From contig CAZQKR010000005.1 of the NCBI GenBank assembly GCA_964594045.1, forward strand, positions 1-64,000: DNA of 64,000 nucleotides, given 5' to 3'. Below, in pieces: positions 9,079 to 17,935 of this stretch. The notes under the pieces are model-generated. The model did not search any database. It had not been told where the DNA came from and saw only the letters and a list, made by a program, of their open reading frames with translations. Origin of the DNA: UBA2365 sp964594045. GTDB taxonomy: Bacteria; Bacteroidota; Bacteroidia; Chitinophagales; Saprospiraceae. Position 1 is the first letter of the stretch; each line of letters begins with the position of its first letter. The position numbers and the translations under genes are program-made.

Positions 9079-9816
9079 TCAAATGATCTGATCGTATCCT
9101 TTTTCTTCAAGTTCAACCGCCAGTTCCTTTGTGCCTGACCTGACTATTCTGCCATCATGCATAATGTGCACAAAATCCGGAACCAGATAATCCAGCAAAC
9201 GCTGGTAATGTGTGATGACCACATAAGTATTTTTGTCTGATCTCAGCTGGTTGACCCCTTTGGCCACAATGCGCAAAGCATCAATGTCCAGGCCTGAATC
9301 CGTTTCATCGAGAAAAGCCAGATCAGGATTGATCATAGCCATCTGAAAAATCTCATTTTTTTTCTTTTCACCACCGGAAAAACCTTCATTTACGGATCTG
9401 CCTTTCATCTTATCATTGATCTCGACCAGGCTGCTGTTCTTTTTGACCATTTCAAGAAACTCACCGGGTGTCAAAGGATCCAGACCTGCATATTGCCTCC
9501 GCGCTTCCATGACCGTTTTCATAAAATTGATCATGCTGACTCCGGGAATTTCGACGGGATACTGAAAAGCCAGAAAAACACCTTCCAATGACCTTTCCTC
9601 AACAGACAACTCTGTCAGATCTTTTCCCTTATATATAATCGAACCTTCTGTGATCTCATATTCTTCCTTGCCGGCGATAACCGAAGCTAATGTGCTTTTC
9701 CCGGTACCATTCGGGCCCATGATGGCATGAACTTCACCGGCTTTTGCATTGAAATTCAAACCCTTTAAAATTTCCTTACCATTGATACTTACATGCAAAT
9801 TCTTAATTTCCAACAT
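9079..9816 (-). CDS. sufC: Fe-S cluster assembly ATPase SufC
   Basis: A 245-residue ABC-type ATPase that powers the SufBCD scaffold. It has Walker A GPNGTGKST, the signature GFSGGEKKKNE typical of SufC, and Walker B LAFLDETDSGLDIDAL. The frame is open upstream to 9900, but that start would lie inside sufB. The chosen ATG begins MLEIKNLHVSINGKEILKGL, the family's normal N-terminus, 28 bases after the sufB stop. It sits second in the operon. Confidence 0.96.
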   Translation of the reverse strand: MLEIKNLHVSINGKEILKGLNFNAKAGEVHAIMGPNGTGKSTLASVIAGKEEYEITEGSIIYKGKDLTELSVEERSLEGVFLAFQYPVEIPGVSMINFMKTVMEARRQYAGLDPLTPGEFLEMVKKNSSLVEINDKMKGRSVNEGFSGGEKKKNEIFQMAMINPDLAFLDETDSGLDIDALRIVAKGVNQLRSDKNTYVVITHYQRLLDYLVPDFVHIMHDGRIVRSGTKELAVELEEKGYDQII

Positions 9817-9844
9817 ATTATTTAAGTTAAGCTCATTTATTAAT

Positions 9845-11293
9845 TTAACCAACACTACCTTCCAAGCTGATTGACAACAACTTGGTCGCTTCCGCTGCAA
9901 ACTCCATAGGTAATTGTTTCAGCACTTCTTTTGCATAACCGTTGACTATCAGGCTGATCGCCTGTTCTTCATCCAGACCTCGCTGCTGCAGATAAAACAA
10001 CTGGTCTTCCGCTATTTTCGAGGTCGTTGCCTCGTGTTCCACAATGGAAGATTGATTTTCCATATCGATGTAGGGGTACGTGTGGGCGCCACACCTGTCA
10101 CCCAGTAAAAGTGAGTCACATTGGCTGAAATTCCTCGAATTGACAGCGTTTTTCCCGATTTTGACAAGACCCCGGTAGCTGTTGTGGCTGAAACCTCCGG
10201 AAATCCCTTTGGATATAATAGTGCTTTTGGTGTTTTTACCGATATGGATCATTTTGGTACCGGTATCCGCCTGTTGATGGTTATTCGTGACCGCAACAGA
10301 ATAGAATTCACCTATTGAATTATCACCTTTTAAAATAGTACTGGGATATTTCCAGGTGATCGCTGAACCGGTCTCAACCTGGGTCCATGAAATCTTCGAA
10401 TTTGGTTCCCTGCAGATGCCCCTTTTGGTCACAAAATTATAAATACCGCCTTTTCCTTCCGGATCACCAGGATACCAGTTTTGTACGGTACTGTATTTTA
10501 CTTCCGCATTTTCCAGCGCTACTATTTCAACCACTGCTGCATGCAACTGGTTTTCATCCCTTTGAGGTGCAGTACAGCCTTCCAGATAACTCACATAGCT
10601 ATCCTTGTCTGCCACAATAAGGGTTCTCTCAAACTGGCCGGTACCGGCAGTATTGATGCGGAAATATGTGGACAATTCAACCGGTGATTTCACTCCTTTG
10701 GGAATGTAACAGAAAGAACCGTCAGAGAACACCGCAGCATTCAGCGCTGCAAAATAGTTATCTGTATGAGGCACGACGCTGCCGAGGTATTTCTCCACCA
10801 GTTCAGGGTGCATTTGTATGGCATCGCTCATACTGCAAAAGATGATACCCAGGTCGTTCAGGGTCTGATTGAAGGTTGTTTTTACAGAAACACTGTCAAA
10901 TACAGCATCAACCACCACTCCGGTAAGGCGCTTTTGCTCTTCAAGCGGAATCCCGAGTTTATCAAAAGTTTTGAGCAATTCAGGATCCACCTGATCCAGA
11001 CTCTCCAGTTCAGCTTTCTTTTTGGGCGCAGCAAAATAGCTGATATCCTGATAGTCAATGGGAGGAATATTCAGATGAGCCCAATCCGGAGTTTCCATCG
11101 TCTGCCAATGTCTGAAAGCTTTCAGCCTGTAATTCAGCATAAATTCAGGCTCATTCTTTTTGGTTGAAATATAGCGGATAATGTCCTCATTTAGCCCTTT
11201 AGGTGCAATTTCCATCTCAATATCCGTAACAAAGCCGTATTTGTACTCCTTACCGGCTATCTCCTTTAACTCTTTATTCAGATCTTCACTCAT
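9845..11293 (-). CDS. sufB: Fe-S cluster assembly scaffold subunit SufB
   Basis: A 482-residue SufB, the main scaffold on which new clusters form. Landmarks are YKYGFVTDIEMEIAPKGLNE, IPKGVKSPVELSTYFRIN, SYLEGCTAPQRDENQLHAA and the C-terminal CDSLLLGDRCGAHTYPYIDM, which carries cysteines of the kind used in cluster assembly. Length and order are normal. It opens the operon sufB-sufC-sufD-sufS-sufE-sufT. A Bacteroidota-type -7 element lies about 70 bases upstream. No isc genes are seen here, fitting the general reliance of this phylum on SUF. Confidence 0.97.
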   Translation of the reverse strand: MSEDLNKELKEIAGKEYKYGFVTDIEMEIAPKGLNEDIIRYISTKKNEPEFMLNYRLKAFRHWQTMETPDWAHLNIPPIDYQDISYFAAPKKKAELESLDQVDPELLKTFDKLGIPLEEQKRLTGVVVDAVFDSVSVKTTFNQTLNDLGIIFCSMSDAIQMHPELVEKYLGSVVPHTDNYFAALNAAVFSDGSFCYIPKGVKSPVELSTYFRINTAGTGQFERTLIVADKDSYVSYLEGCTAPQRDENQLHAAVVEIVALENAEVKYSTVQNWYPGDPEGKGGIYNFVTKRGICREPNSKISWTQVETGSAITWKYPSTILKGDNSIGEFYSVAVTNNHQQADTGTKMIHIGKNTKSTIISKGISGGFSHNSYRGLVKIGKNAVNSRNFSQCDSLLLGDRCGAHTYPYIDMENQSSIVEHEATTSKIAEDQLFYLQQRGLDEEQAISLIVNGYAKEVLKQLPMEFAAEATKLLSISLEGSVG

Positions 11294-11362
11294 TTTGTAT
11301 TAATTTTCACCAGATCACATGAATGATCAATTTTTAAGACCATCAAAAGGGTTTAAAAGCTG

Positions 11363-11393
11363 CAAAGTTACATTATTTTTGATGGCTTCGAAA
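11363..11393 (-). promoter_or_regulatory. probable suf operon promoter
   Basis: On the minus strand the -7 element TAACTTTG occupies 11370-11363, a full match to TAnnTTTG. TTTC (11393-11390) sits 19 bases upstream and matches the -33 TTTG at three of four bases. The predicted leader to the sufB ATG is about 60 bases. No repressor site was recognised. Confidence 0.55.
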
Positions 11394-11620
11394 TGTGAAC
11401 AAAGAAAGCTTGCTTTTGTTGACAGGCAGGCTGATAAGTTTATGGAAAATAACAAAAAAATCGTTGAAAACTTTAACCGCAATACCAAATTATATTCCAA
11501 GTTCTCAGTATCCAACTGACTTATCAGGGATAATCAGGGCTGAATTTTCAATTTTATTAAACTTTATTTGGAAAATATTTCATGAATCAGCAAAAGATTT
11601 TCCGAATTGCATCAACTCAT

Positions 11621-11644
11621 GGTTGACCTTAAAAAAGGCCAACC
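11621..11644 (-). terminator. hairpin just after the 761-residue PKD gene
   Basis: Minus-strand RNA can fold GGUUGGCC (11644-11637) against GGUCAACC (11628-11621) with one G-U pair and an 8-base U-rich loop, starting one base after the stop codon. There is no clear downstream U-run, so termination is probable rather than certain. Confidence 0.4.
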
Positions 11645-11645
11645 G

Positions 11646-13931
11646 TTATCTGACAAGGGTGACAAAGCCATTTTTCGAAACGGAATTTCCACGCGCATCT
11701 TCATAAGTCAGCAGGTAAACATAAACGTCCTGTGGCAACAACTCTCCTGAATTGCTCAACTGGCCATTCCAACCTGTTCCAGGATCATTGCTTTCGAATA
11801 TTAAATTGCCCCATCTGGAGTAAATGGCAAGTCTGAAAGATCTGAAATCCTGAACGGAAGTTGCTCCAATGCCCCCAAAAACATCATTGTTACCATCTCC
11901 ATCTGGCGTAAAGGCATTTGGAAGGTGATAAAAAATGAGGGGTTGGATATCTATGGTTTTACCAACTGTATCCTGACAATTGTTCAAATGGGTGACGATC
12001 AGTTGTACAACATAAACCCCTGAGTCTGCATAGGTATGCTGTGGAGAAGGGACAAAAGCCATGGTCCCGTCACCAAAACTCCAGTTCCATGAATTTGCAC
12101 CCGTTGAACGGTCAAAAAAACTGACTTCATTATCCAATATACTTGGAAATTCAGGTGAAAACTCAAAATCTGCAAGCGGACCTTCCTTGATTTTAATCCA
12201 GTCAGGAAATGTTTTACTGATTTTGCATCCGATCGGTGAAATGATTTCAAGCGAAATAGTGTAATTACCAGCCTGAGTGTATGTGTGTTCCGGGTGGATA
12301 TCCGTGCTTTTGTTTCCATCGCCAAAATCCCAGGTGATGTCATAAGTCTCATCAATGGGCACGGACAAATTGGTAAATCGGATCCCTGCAGGCGTACATG
12401 CGGTGAATTGTGAAGGATCCACGACAATCAGAGCCGGAGCTGGAAACCATGAGACGATTTTCTCTATGGAATCCCGGCACAAATTGCTGTCTTCAATGAT
12501 CAGCATGACCGGTTTTTCACCCGGTGTTGCAAAGAAATGCTGCGTATTTTTACCATAATAAAACTTATCAGGCCCGACTTGCCATTGCCATAATTTGATC
12601 GTTTCGCTGCCTGCATCAGATTGGTCGAATAAGGTCACAGGTCCTGCCACACAAGTGTCGTATTGATAGGAAAAATCTGCTTCGACACCGGGAAAAAGAT
12701 TGATGGTAATATCAGCGCTGTCTGCACAAAAAGTGCTTTCATTCAGATAGAGCTTTGCCTTGTAGGTTCCAAAGTCCGGAAAGTCAACTGAGGCATTCCA
12801 GGTGTCAAAATTAACTATATTTCCATGAATGTTCACTGCCCATCTCGTGGAGAAAATGCTGGCACGTTCTTCACTGACATTGATGAGCTCAGCTTGTTTG
12901 GTAGCGCAAAAATTGACCAGGTATCGCTTAAAACCCAACATCTCATCATATTCAATCTCTGCAAAAACCTTTGGTTCACAGTTGGTTACATTGAACTGAA
13001 AATCCCGGTAAACCGTACCTATCAACAAACCGTTGCGATATTCATCTACCTTCACCCCAACAGCAAACTGTCCCAAAACATTTGGCACACCCTTGATAAG
13101 ACCGGTGAACCTGTTGATCGTCACGATGGGCGCTCCTCCCAGCGGAGTATGAAAACTATAGGGTTCAGCGTACTGGATAAAATCAAAAGGAGGTGTACAA
13201 TTGGTCACTGAGGGTGTCACACCATCGCACGCCAATGGCGAACCCGGCAAAGACGGATCACCCCGTCTTCCACCTGCATGAAATGGATTAAAATAGCTGT
13301 ACACCAGTGAATCACCGTCAGCATCTGTTGCCGAATGATCATAATTGAAATCTATTCCTGCGCAGATCACTGCCGGTGGAAAACCTTTGAATACCGGACT
13401 TGAATTGCCGGTAAGCTGGGCATAGGGCGTAATTTCTACCATAAAAGCTGCACCAGTCCGGTCTGCATATTCAATATTGTTGATCGTATAATTTCTGCAG
13501 CATCGCTGATAAGCAATAATATAACTTTCCTGAGGTAAAATCCGTAAAGTCCTGGAAAAAGTATACTCAGCCTTGTCGGCCAGAATATTTGGCGGAGGCT
13601 TGACGCAAGGGTCGTTGGTCAGGGCAATGTAATCCCTGTTGGCATAAAAAATATCTATTGAATCGATGCATGTCCATTTATCAGGATTGCCCGGTACCTG
13701 CCTGAATATCCCGAACCTGGCCGGGTTGTCAAAATTTGTTTCTCCAAAAACATCCCGGTAGATCACTGCTTTGAAGTTGTACCTGGCAAAACCACCGCCA
13801 AAACCATCTGTCTGCGTGCAGACATAGGTCACTTCTCCTCCAATGATATGCTTTGCTGACAGGCCGGATTGTCCGGCAATCAAAATGACCAGAAGAAAAA
13901 TCAAGCATGGTATTTTCCTGAAAGGATTCAT
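11646..13931 (-). CDS. secreted PKD-domain protein with gliding/T9SS type B C-terminus
   Basis: A 761-residue cell-surface or secreted protein. The signal peptide is MNPFRKIPCLIFLLVILIAG, cut near GLSA. The N-terminal 300 residues open with KHIIGGEVTYVC, a module typical of Bacteroidota gliding-associated proteins. Two or more PKD domains follow (ITWDFGDGNKSTDIHPEHTY and SWNWSFGDGTMAFVPSPQHT). The last 90 residues form the gliding motility-associated C-terminal domain (LPNAFTPDGDGNNDVFGG, SRWGNLIFES, ending VTLVR) that routes proteins through T9SS as type B cargo. The frame is open further up to 14021, but a TATCTTTG promoter element lies at 13972-13965, inside that extension, and the signal peptide starts here. 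The ligand is unknown. Confidence 0.88.
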   Translation of the reverse strand: MNPFRKIPCLIFLLVILIAGQSGLSAKHIIGGEVTYVCTQTDGFGGGFARYNFKAVIYRDVFGETNFDNPARFGIFRQVPGNPDKWTCIDSIDIFYANRDYIALTNDPCVKPPPNILADKAEYTFSRTLRILPQESYIIAYQRCCRNYTINNIEYADRTGAAFMVEITPYAQLTGNSSPVFKGFPPAVICAGIDFNYDHSATDADGDSLVYSYFNPFHAGGRRGDPSLPGSPLACDGVTPSVTNCTPPFDFIQYAEPYSFHTPLGGAPIVTINRFTGLIKGVPNVLGQFAVGVKVDEYRNGLLIGTVYRDFQFNVTNCEPKVFAEIEYDEMLGFKRYLVNFCATKQAELINVSEERASIFSTRWAVNIHGNIVNFDTWNASVDFPDFGTYKAKLYLNESTFCADSADITINLFPGVEADFSYQYDTCVAGPVTLFDQSDAGSETIKLWQWQVGPDKFYYGKNTQHFFATPGEKPVMLIIEDSNLCRDSIEKIVSWFPAPALIVVDPSQFTACTPAGIRFTNLSVPIDETYDITWDFGDGNKSTDIHPEHTYTQAGNYTISLEIISPIGCKISKTFPDWIKIKEGPLADFEFSPEFPSILDNEVSFFDRSTGANSWNWSFGDGTMAFVPSPQHTYADSGVYVVQLIVTHLNNCQDTVGKTIDIQPLIFYHLPNAFTPDGDGNNDVFGGIGATSVQDFRSFRLAIYSRWGNLIFESNDPGTGWNGQLSNSGELLPQDVYVYLLTYEDARGNSVSKNGFVTLVR

Positions 13932-14301
13932 TGTCAAATAAATATGATCAGCAAGTTGTAAAGACAAAGATATAAAAATTTGGCGATAAAATTTTTTAAC
14001 ATGAGCATCGTTTAAGTCCATATATTGTTTTGAATTAGTGTACAGGACGGATAATTTCAGATGATCCTGAAATTGGGTCAGGAATGCACTAAATCCAGAT
14101 TGACAAGATCAAATAATTTTTGCAAATCAACTCTTATCCGATCAGGCAAAAGCGTTCAAATAGCTAAAACAACATTGGATTTCATTTGTTAACAATAACC
14201 TGGGAAAATCGATCTTTTTGTAACAAATGACATTGAATTTAATTTTGAATCAGTAAGTGATCATACATAAAGGCAAAGAAAATTGAAATTAAAACTGTTT
14301 T
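13932..14301. other. 370-base divergent intergenic region
   Basis: The region separates the leftward PKD gene from the rightward Sua5-like gene. It holds the PKD-gene -7 element (13965-13972). No gene or further signal was recognised in the rest. Confidence 0.5.
13965..13972 (-). promoter_or_regulatory. -7 promoter element of the PKD gene
   Basis: TATCTTTG on the minus strand matches TAnnTTTG exactly, 33 bases before the chosen ATG. It decides the start: any longer reading frame would begin upstream of the promoter. No -33 TTTG is seen at the usual distance. Confidence 0.5.
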
Positions 14302-14868
14302 ATGTTGATTTTTGATGACCTTGGTAAAATCGTTTCTGTCCTGCAGGGCGGCGGGATCATCATTTACCCATCTGATACGGCATGGAATATGGGATGTGAT
14401 GCCTTGAATGAGCAGGCTATCGCAAAATTGTGCGATATAAAGGAAGTCGACCTGGACAAATCTTTGGTTTTGCTCGTCTCTGACCTTGATATGCTGAAGC
14501 TGTATGCAGGTAACATTCACCCCCGGATCGAGTCATTGCTTTTTTATCATGAAAAGCCGGTCACCGTTATTTTCAAAGATGTTCCCGGCTTTCCTCCGGT
14601 CGTTTATGGCGATAAAAAAACCATAGGCATCCGGGTGGTAAGGGACCGATATTGCCAGGAATTTATCAGGGAGTTTGGGAAACCGGTTATTGCGGCCTCT
14701 ATCCGGATAAAAGAAGTGAATTCGCCCGGACTGTTCAGGAATATACCGCCCGAACTCGTCAGACAGGCTGATTACGTCTCACTGTACAGAAGAAATGATC
14801 CAGGTGTACTCAGATCTGCTGCGACCATCAGTTTTAATGCACAAGGTAAATTAAAATTTTTGGACTGA
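14302..14868 (+). CDS. Sua5/YciO/YrdC-family protein, divergent active site
   Basis: A 188-residue protein with the YrdC fold, related to threonylcarbamoyl-AMP synthase, which makes the intermediate for the t6A base of tRNA. Visible landmarks are GGGIIIYPSDTAWNMGCDA (usual form YPTDTIWGIGCDA), the KPVTVIFKDV strand and KTIGIRVVRD. Two conserved spots look altered. The lysine/arginine segment reads IKEVDLDKSLVLL where KxR is usual. The Ser-Ala-Asn segment reads IAASIRIKEVNSPG instead of a form like STSANISG. Length is typical of the short single-domain form. It may be a working divergent enzyme or a paralogue with another role; the family is confident, the activity is not. It is transcribed alone on the plus strand. 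Confidence 0.75.
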   Translation: MLIFDDLGKIVSVLQGGGIIIYPSDTAWNMGCDALNEQAIAKLCDIKEVDLDKSLVLLVSDLDMLKLYAGNIHPRIESLLFYHEKPVTVIFKDVPGFPPVVYGDKKTIGIRVVRDRYCQEFIREFGKPVIAASIRIKEVNSPGLFRNIPPELVRQADYVSLYRRNDPGVLRSAATISFNAQGKLKFLD

Positions 14869-14933
14869 CCGGTCTTTCAGTTTCATCAGCACCAAATCAA
14901 TATATGTAAATAAGCCAAATGCTTCCGCCAAGG

Positions 14934-16505
14934 TCAATAAACCCATGAAGGTTCGCTCATTTTTTTCAATGCTGCCCGGATAACAGGATCGAACCCGTGT
15001 ATGAATTTAAGGCTCTCGTTTTCAGAATAGAGTATTTGACCTAATCTGAATTTCAATAGCAATATCAGCTTTTGCTGATCATCCTGGTTCGGGTTTTGCG
15101 GTAATAATTTGTGATATCTTTTGAGTACCTCAGGTTTAAAAGCAAACTTTTCAAAAAATGTACTGGCAGGCATTTCCAATAAATGTGCATTTTCTTCCAA
15201 AAAATCAATCAATAACCTGTCTGAATCAGCCCAGGCTTCCTGATCACCTTTTCTCAGAAAACCAAAAAGCTCATCCTTGATCTGAAGATCAGGCATCACA
15301 CCTTCTGAAACGGTGATCTTTCTCTTTTTGGAAAGCGTATAAAAAGTATCCTTTTTCTCAGAATACTGAGCTGATAAACTGAAAACATTTTCATCCAAAT
15401 CCAGTGCGTGCTGTATCGATCTGCCGGTGGGCAAATAATAACCGGCAACGGTAAGCCTGACAGCTCCGCCGTTGCTCAAAGGAAACTGTTCCTGAACCAG
15501 GCCTTTGCCATAGCTCTTTTCACCAATTACCCAGCCCAGATCCCAATCCTGTACCACACCTGCCAGCACTTCACTTCCTGATGCACTGAACTCATTTGTC
15601 AGCACGATGATCTTGCCGAATTTGTAGAAACTTCTGCCTGTAGATTTGTATTCTTTTGCCCGTCCATCCTTAACCACTGTGCTGACCAGCAATTTTCCCG
15701 AATCATCAAAAAATTCCGATAATATCTTGGTAACTTCAGTCAGGTACCCGCCCGGATTGTCTCTTACATCCAGTATCAAAGCGGGAATGAATTCATCTTT
15801 CTGGTGTTTTTCCACCAGTAACATGAATTCCTGGTAGGTTTTTGCATGAAACTGATCAAGCCTGATATACAGGATGCTGTCCCGGAAGATGGCAAACTGA
15901 CTTATCGAAGGAGTTTCCACTTTTTCCGGGATAAAACTTACAACCATCTTTTTTTTCTGCGATTTCCGGTAGATACCCAGTTCCATCGGTTTTTTACCGT
16001 TGTTCATGACTTTTTGCCTGAACTTTCCAAGGTCCATGTCCTTGCCGGCCACAGATTCCTTATCCAATGTCAGGATCCTGTCCAGTTTTTTCAAACCCGC
16101 TTTTTTAGCCGGGCTTCCGGGCAGAATATTGATGATCACGAAGGTATCCCGAACGTTGACCATTTCAATACCCAGTCCCTGGTAATTGCCTTCCATGGTG
16201 CTGTTGACCAGATCAAGTTCGCTTTTAGGAATATAAAGGCTATATGGGTCCAGATTTGAAAAAATATGTCCGATCACCTTATCCTCAAGAGCTCCGGGAT
16301 CCGGTTCATAAAGATATTTTTCGTTGATCAGCTGATAAATCTCATTAAGTGCATCTGACGGATCAGATTCATTATGGCCAGCAAACCGCAACAACGACGT
16401 ACCTGCCTGTTTATCAGCCATCAGATAGCCAAAAAACATACCTAAAGCAACCATGGATGCAATGATCAAAGGCTGTATGATTTCATATTTTTTAGTGGAA
16501 GACAA
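14934..16505 (-). CDS. S41-family C-terminal processing peptidase
   Basis: A 523-residue periplasmic protease of the CtpA/Prc type. Order: an N-terminal membrane anchor or signal at about 12-30 (IIASMVALGMFFGYLMA), a PDZ domain at about 90-165 (GNYQGLGIEMVNVRDTFVII, GSPAKKAGLKKLDRILTLD), and the S41 core at about 200-370. The catalytic serine lies in NEFSASGSEVLAG and the lysine in GEKSYGKGLVQEQFP. A helical tail of about 120 residues follows, as usual for the Bacteroidota form. Its substrate is unknown. It is convergent with the Sua5-like gene, and the rpoD terminator lies upstream. Confidence 0.93.
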   Translation of the reverse strand: MSSTKKYEIIQPLIIASMVALGMFFGYLMADKQAGTSLLRFAGHNESDPSDALNEIYQLINEKYLYEPDPGALEDKVIGHIFSNLDPYSLYIPKSELDLVNSTMEGNYQGLGIEMVNVRDTFVIINILPGSPAKKAGLKKLDRILTLDKESVAGKDMDLGKFRQKVMNNGKKPMELGIYRKSQKKKMVVSFIPEKVETPSISQFAIFRDSILYIRLDQFHAKTYQEFMLLVEKHQKDEFIPALILDVRDNPGGYLTEVTKILSEFFDDSGKLLVSTVVKDGRAKEYKSTGRSFYKFGKIIVLTNEFSASGSEVLAGVVQDWDLGWVIGEKSYGKGLVQEQFPLSNGGAVRLTVAGYYLPTGRSIQHALDLDENVFSLSAQYSEKKDTFYTLSKKRKITVSEGVMPDLQIKDELFGFLRKGDQEAWADSDRLLIDFLEENAHLLEMPASTFFEKFAFKPEVLKRYHKLLPQNPNQDDQQKLILLLKFRLGQILYSENESLKFIHGFDPVIRAALKKMSEPSWVY

Positions 16506-16568
16506 TGTTGGATTTTTATTTTAATTTTGCCAAAAGAACGAAAAGGATAATGACTGAGGCTCAGTTAT

Positions 16569-16606
16569 AAAAAAACCGGATGTTTTATCTAAATACAACA
16601 TCCGGT
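16569..16606 (-). terminator. rpoD terminator
   Basis: Perfect ten-base arms ACCGGATGTT (16575-16584) and AACATCCGGT (16597-16606) enclose a 12-base loop. On the minus strand the hairpin runs straight into six T. It lies 46 bases after the rpoD stop. Confidence 0.85.
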
Positions 16607-16652
16607 CATCTTATATTATTCCGTATCCGGATTTTTAAAAAGTCACTTTAAC

Positions 16653-17522
16653 CTAAACTCCCAGATAATTTTTGAGCAACTTGGACCGTGTTGTTGAACG
16701 TAGTTTATTGATCGCTTTATCCTTGATCTGACGAACCCTTTCCCTGGTCAGGCCAAACTGGTCACCGATGTCTTCCAGGCTGAGCGGGTGTTCGATCCCA
16801 ATACCGAAATAAAGCTTGATCACGCTGCTCTGACGCGGTGTCAGTGTATTCAGTGAACGTTCAATTTCACCTCTTAGCGACTCATTATACTCCAATCCTT
16901 TGTCTGTACCGGGTGTGTTGTCATTTTCTAGCACATCCAGAAGGGAGTTGTCTTCTCCTTCCACAAAAGGTGCGTCCATGGAAACATGTCTGGCAGCGAC
17001 CCCAAGGGTAGTTTCAATTTCATCCACTGTGATCTCAAGCAATTTGGCAATTTCTTCTGTGGATGGTTCACGTTCAAACTCTTGTTCCAGTTCAGCGAAA
17101 GCCCTGTTGATCTTGTTGAGGGAACCCACCTTATTCAAAGGCAGTCTCACGATCCTGGATTGCTCAGCCAAAGCCTGAAGGATGGATTGTCTGATCCACC
17201 ACACAGCATAGGAAATAAATTTAAATCCGCGGGTCTCGTCAAAACGCTGCGCTGCCTTTATCAGACCGAGATTTCCTTCATTGATCAGGTCGCTCAATGA
17301 CAAACCCTGATTCTGGTACTGCTTGGCAACTGAAACCACAAACCTGAGATTTGCTTTGGTCAGTCTTTCAAGGGCCGCCTTATCCCCCTCCTTAATTTTT
17401 TTTGCCAATGCAACTTCTTCCTCTGCTGTGAGCAGGTCAACTTTTCCTATTTCCTGTAAATACTTTTCGAGTGACTGACTTTCACGATTCGTGATCGATT
17501 TGGTAATTTTTAATTGTCTCAT
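16653..17522 (-). CDS. rpoD: primary RNA polymerase sigma factor (RpoD/SigA family)
   Basis: A 289-residue housekeeping sigma factor of the short Bacteroidota type, lacking region 1.1. It begins MRQLKITKSITNRESQSLEK with region 1.2 (YLQEIGKVDLLTAEEEVALA). Region 2 has NLRFVVSVAKQYQNQGLSLS, DLINEGNLGLIKAAQRFDE and GFKFISYAVWWIRQSILQAL. Region 4 ends with PLSLEDIGDQFGLTRERVRQ and IKDKAINKLRSTTRSKLLKN. This class recognises the TTTG/TAnnTTTG promoters found throughout the window. A TACCTTTG element sits upstream and a strong terminator downstream, so it is a single-gene unit. Confidence 0.97.
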   Translation of the reverse strand: MRQLKITKSITNRESQSLEKYLQEIGKVDLLTAEEEVALAKKIKEGDKAALERLTKANLRFVVSVAKQYQNQGLSLSDLINEGNLGLIKAAQRFDETRGFKFISYAVWWIRQSILQALAEQSRIVRLPLNKVGSLNKINRAFAELEQEFEREPSTEEIAKLLEITVDEIETTLGVAARHVSMDAPFVEGEDNSLLDVLENDNTPGTDKGLEYNESLRGEIERSLNTLTPRQSSVIKLYFGIGIEHPLSLEDIGDQFGLTRERVRQIKDKAINKLRSTTRSKLLKNYLGV

Positions 17523-17602
17523 CCAAGGAAGGTTTTGTGCTTAATTTTTTAACTAACGGTTTTAAACCTGATAAAGTTCAGCTATTCAGTCAAAAAAACA
17601 TG

Positions 17603-17610
17603 CAAAGGTA
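17603..17610 (-). promoter_or_regulatory. -7 promoter element of rpoD
   Basis: TACCTTTG on the minus strand matches TAnnTTTG, about 80 bases upstream of the rpoD ATG. No TTTG is visible at the -33 position. Confidence 0.45.
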
Positions 17611-17882
17611 TAACTATTTTTTTTACTGAATTTAAAAATAATACCAAATGTAAAAATCTGCTGACAACCCAAGCCTAAACACCGACTAATCCAAATCTTT
17701 CTATTGATTCCCTGAAGTCAGCGCTGTCAGTATTTTCATTCCGCTTGGGATTTCCATTGGAATGATCAACATTCACATTTAATAAAAGCTGTTCATTGTC
17801 ACAATTCATACCAAAACTATACCAAAAACAAACTTTTACCTACTATAGACAATAAATTGAAAAGGACTAATGTTCTAAAAAC

Positions 17883-17914
17883 TTTGTCTGTTGATGAAAA
17901 TCTTTATTACTTTG
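17883..17914 (+). promoter_or_regulatory. promoter of the EGF-like lipoprotein gene
   Basis: TTTG at 17883-17886, exactly 20 bases, then TTACTTTG at 17907-17914 (one mismatch to TAnnTTTG). Same spacing and same -7 as the miaB promoter. Transcription would begin near 17921, so translation must start at the ATG at 17936 and not at the upstream in-frame ATG at 17891. Confidence 0.65.
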
Positions 17915-17935
17915 CGCAATTTAAATGTCTATAAA

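Larger units (their letters stand above)
11294..11645. other. 352-base intergenic region upstream of sufB
   Basis: It holds the suf promoter near 11363-11393 and a hairpin at 11621-11644 that belongs to the leftward adhesin gene. Open frames on the plus strand here have no family resemblance and an irregular composition, so I treat the region as non-coding. Confidence 0.55.
17523..17935. other. 413-base divergent intergenic region rpoD / EGF lipoprotein
   Basis: It carries two facing-away promoters (17603-17610 minus, 17883-17914 plus). A 44-codon open frame at 17675-17809 on the minus strand, starting MNCDNEQLLLN, is the only coding-like stretch. I do not call it a gene. Confidence 0.5.

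Noticed and set aside
9817..9900. Longer N-terminus for SufC
   Set aside because: The extension overlaps sufB and lacks family resemblance; MLEIKNLHV is the normal SufC start.
11319..11706. Plus-strand open frames upstream of sufB
   Set aside because: They run antisense into the PKD gene or across the suf promoter, with no family resemblance and irregular composition.
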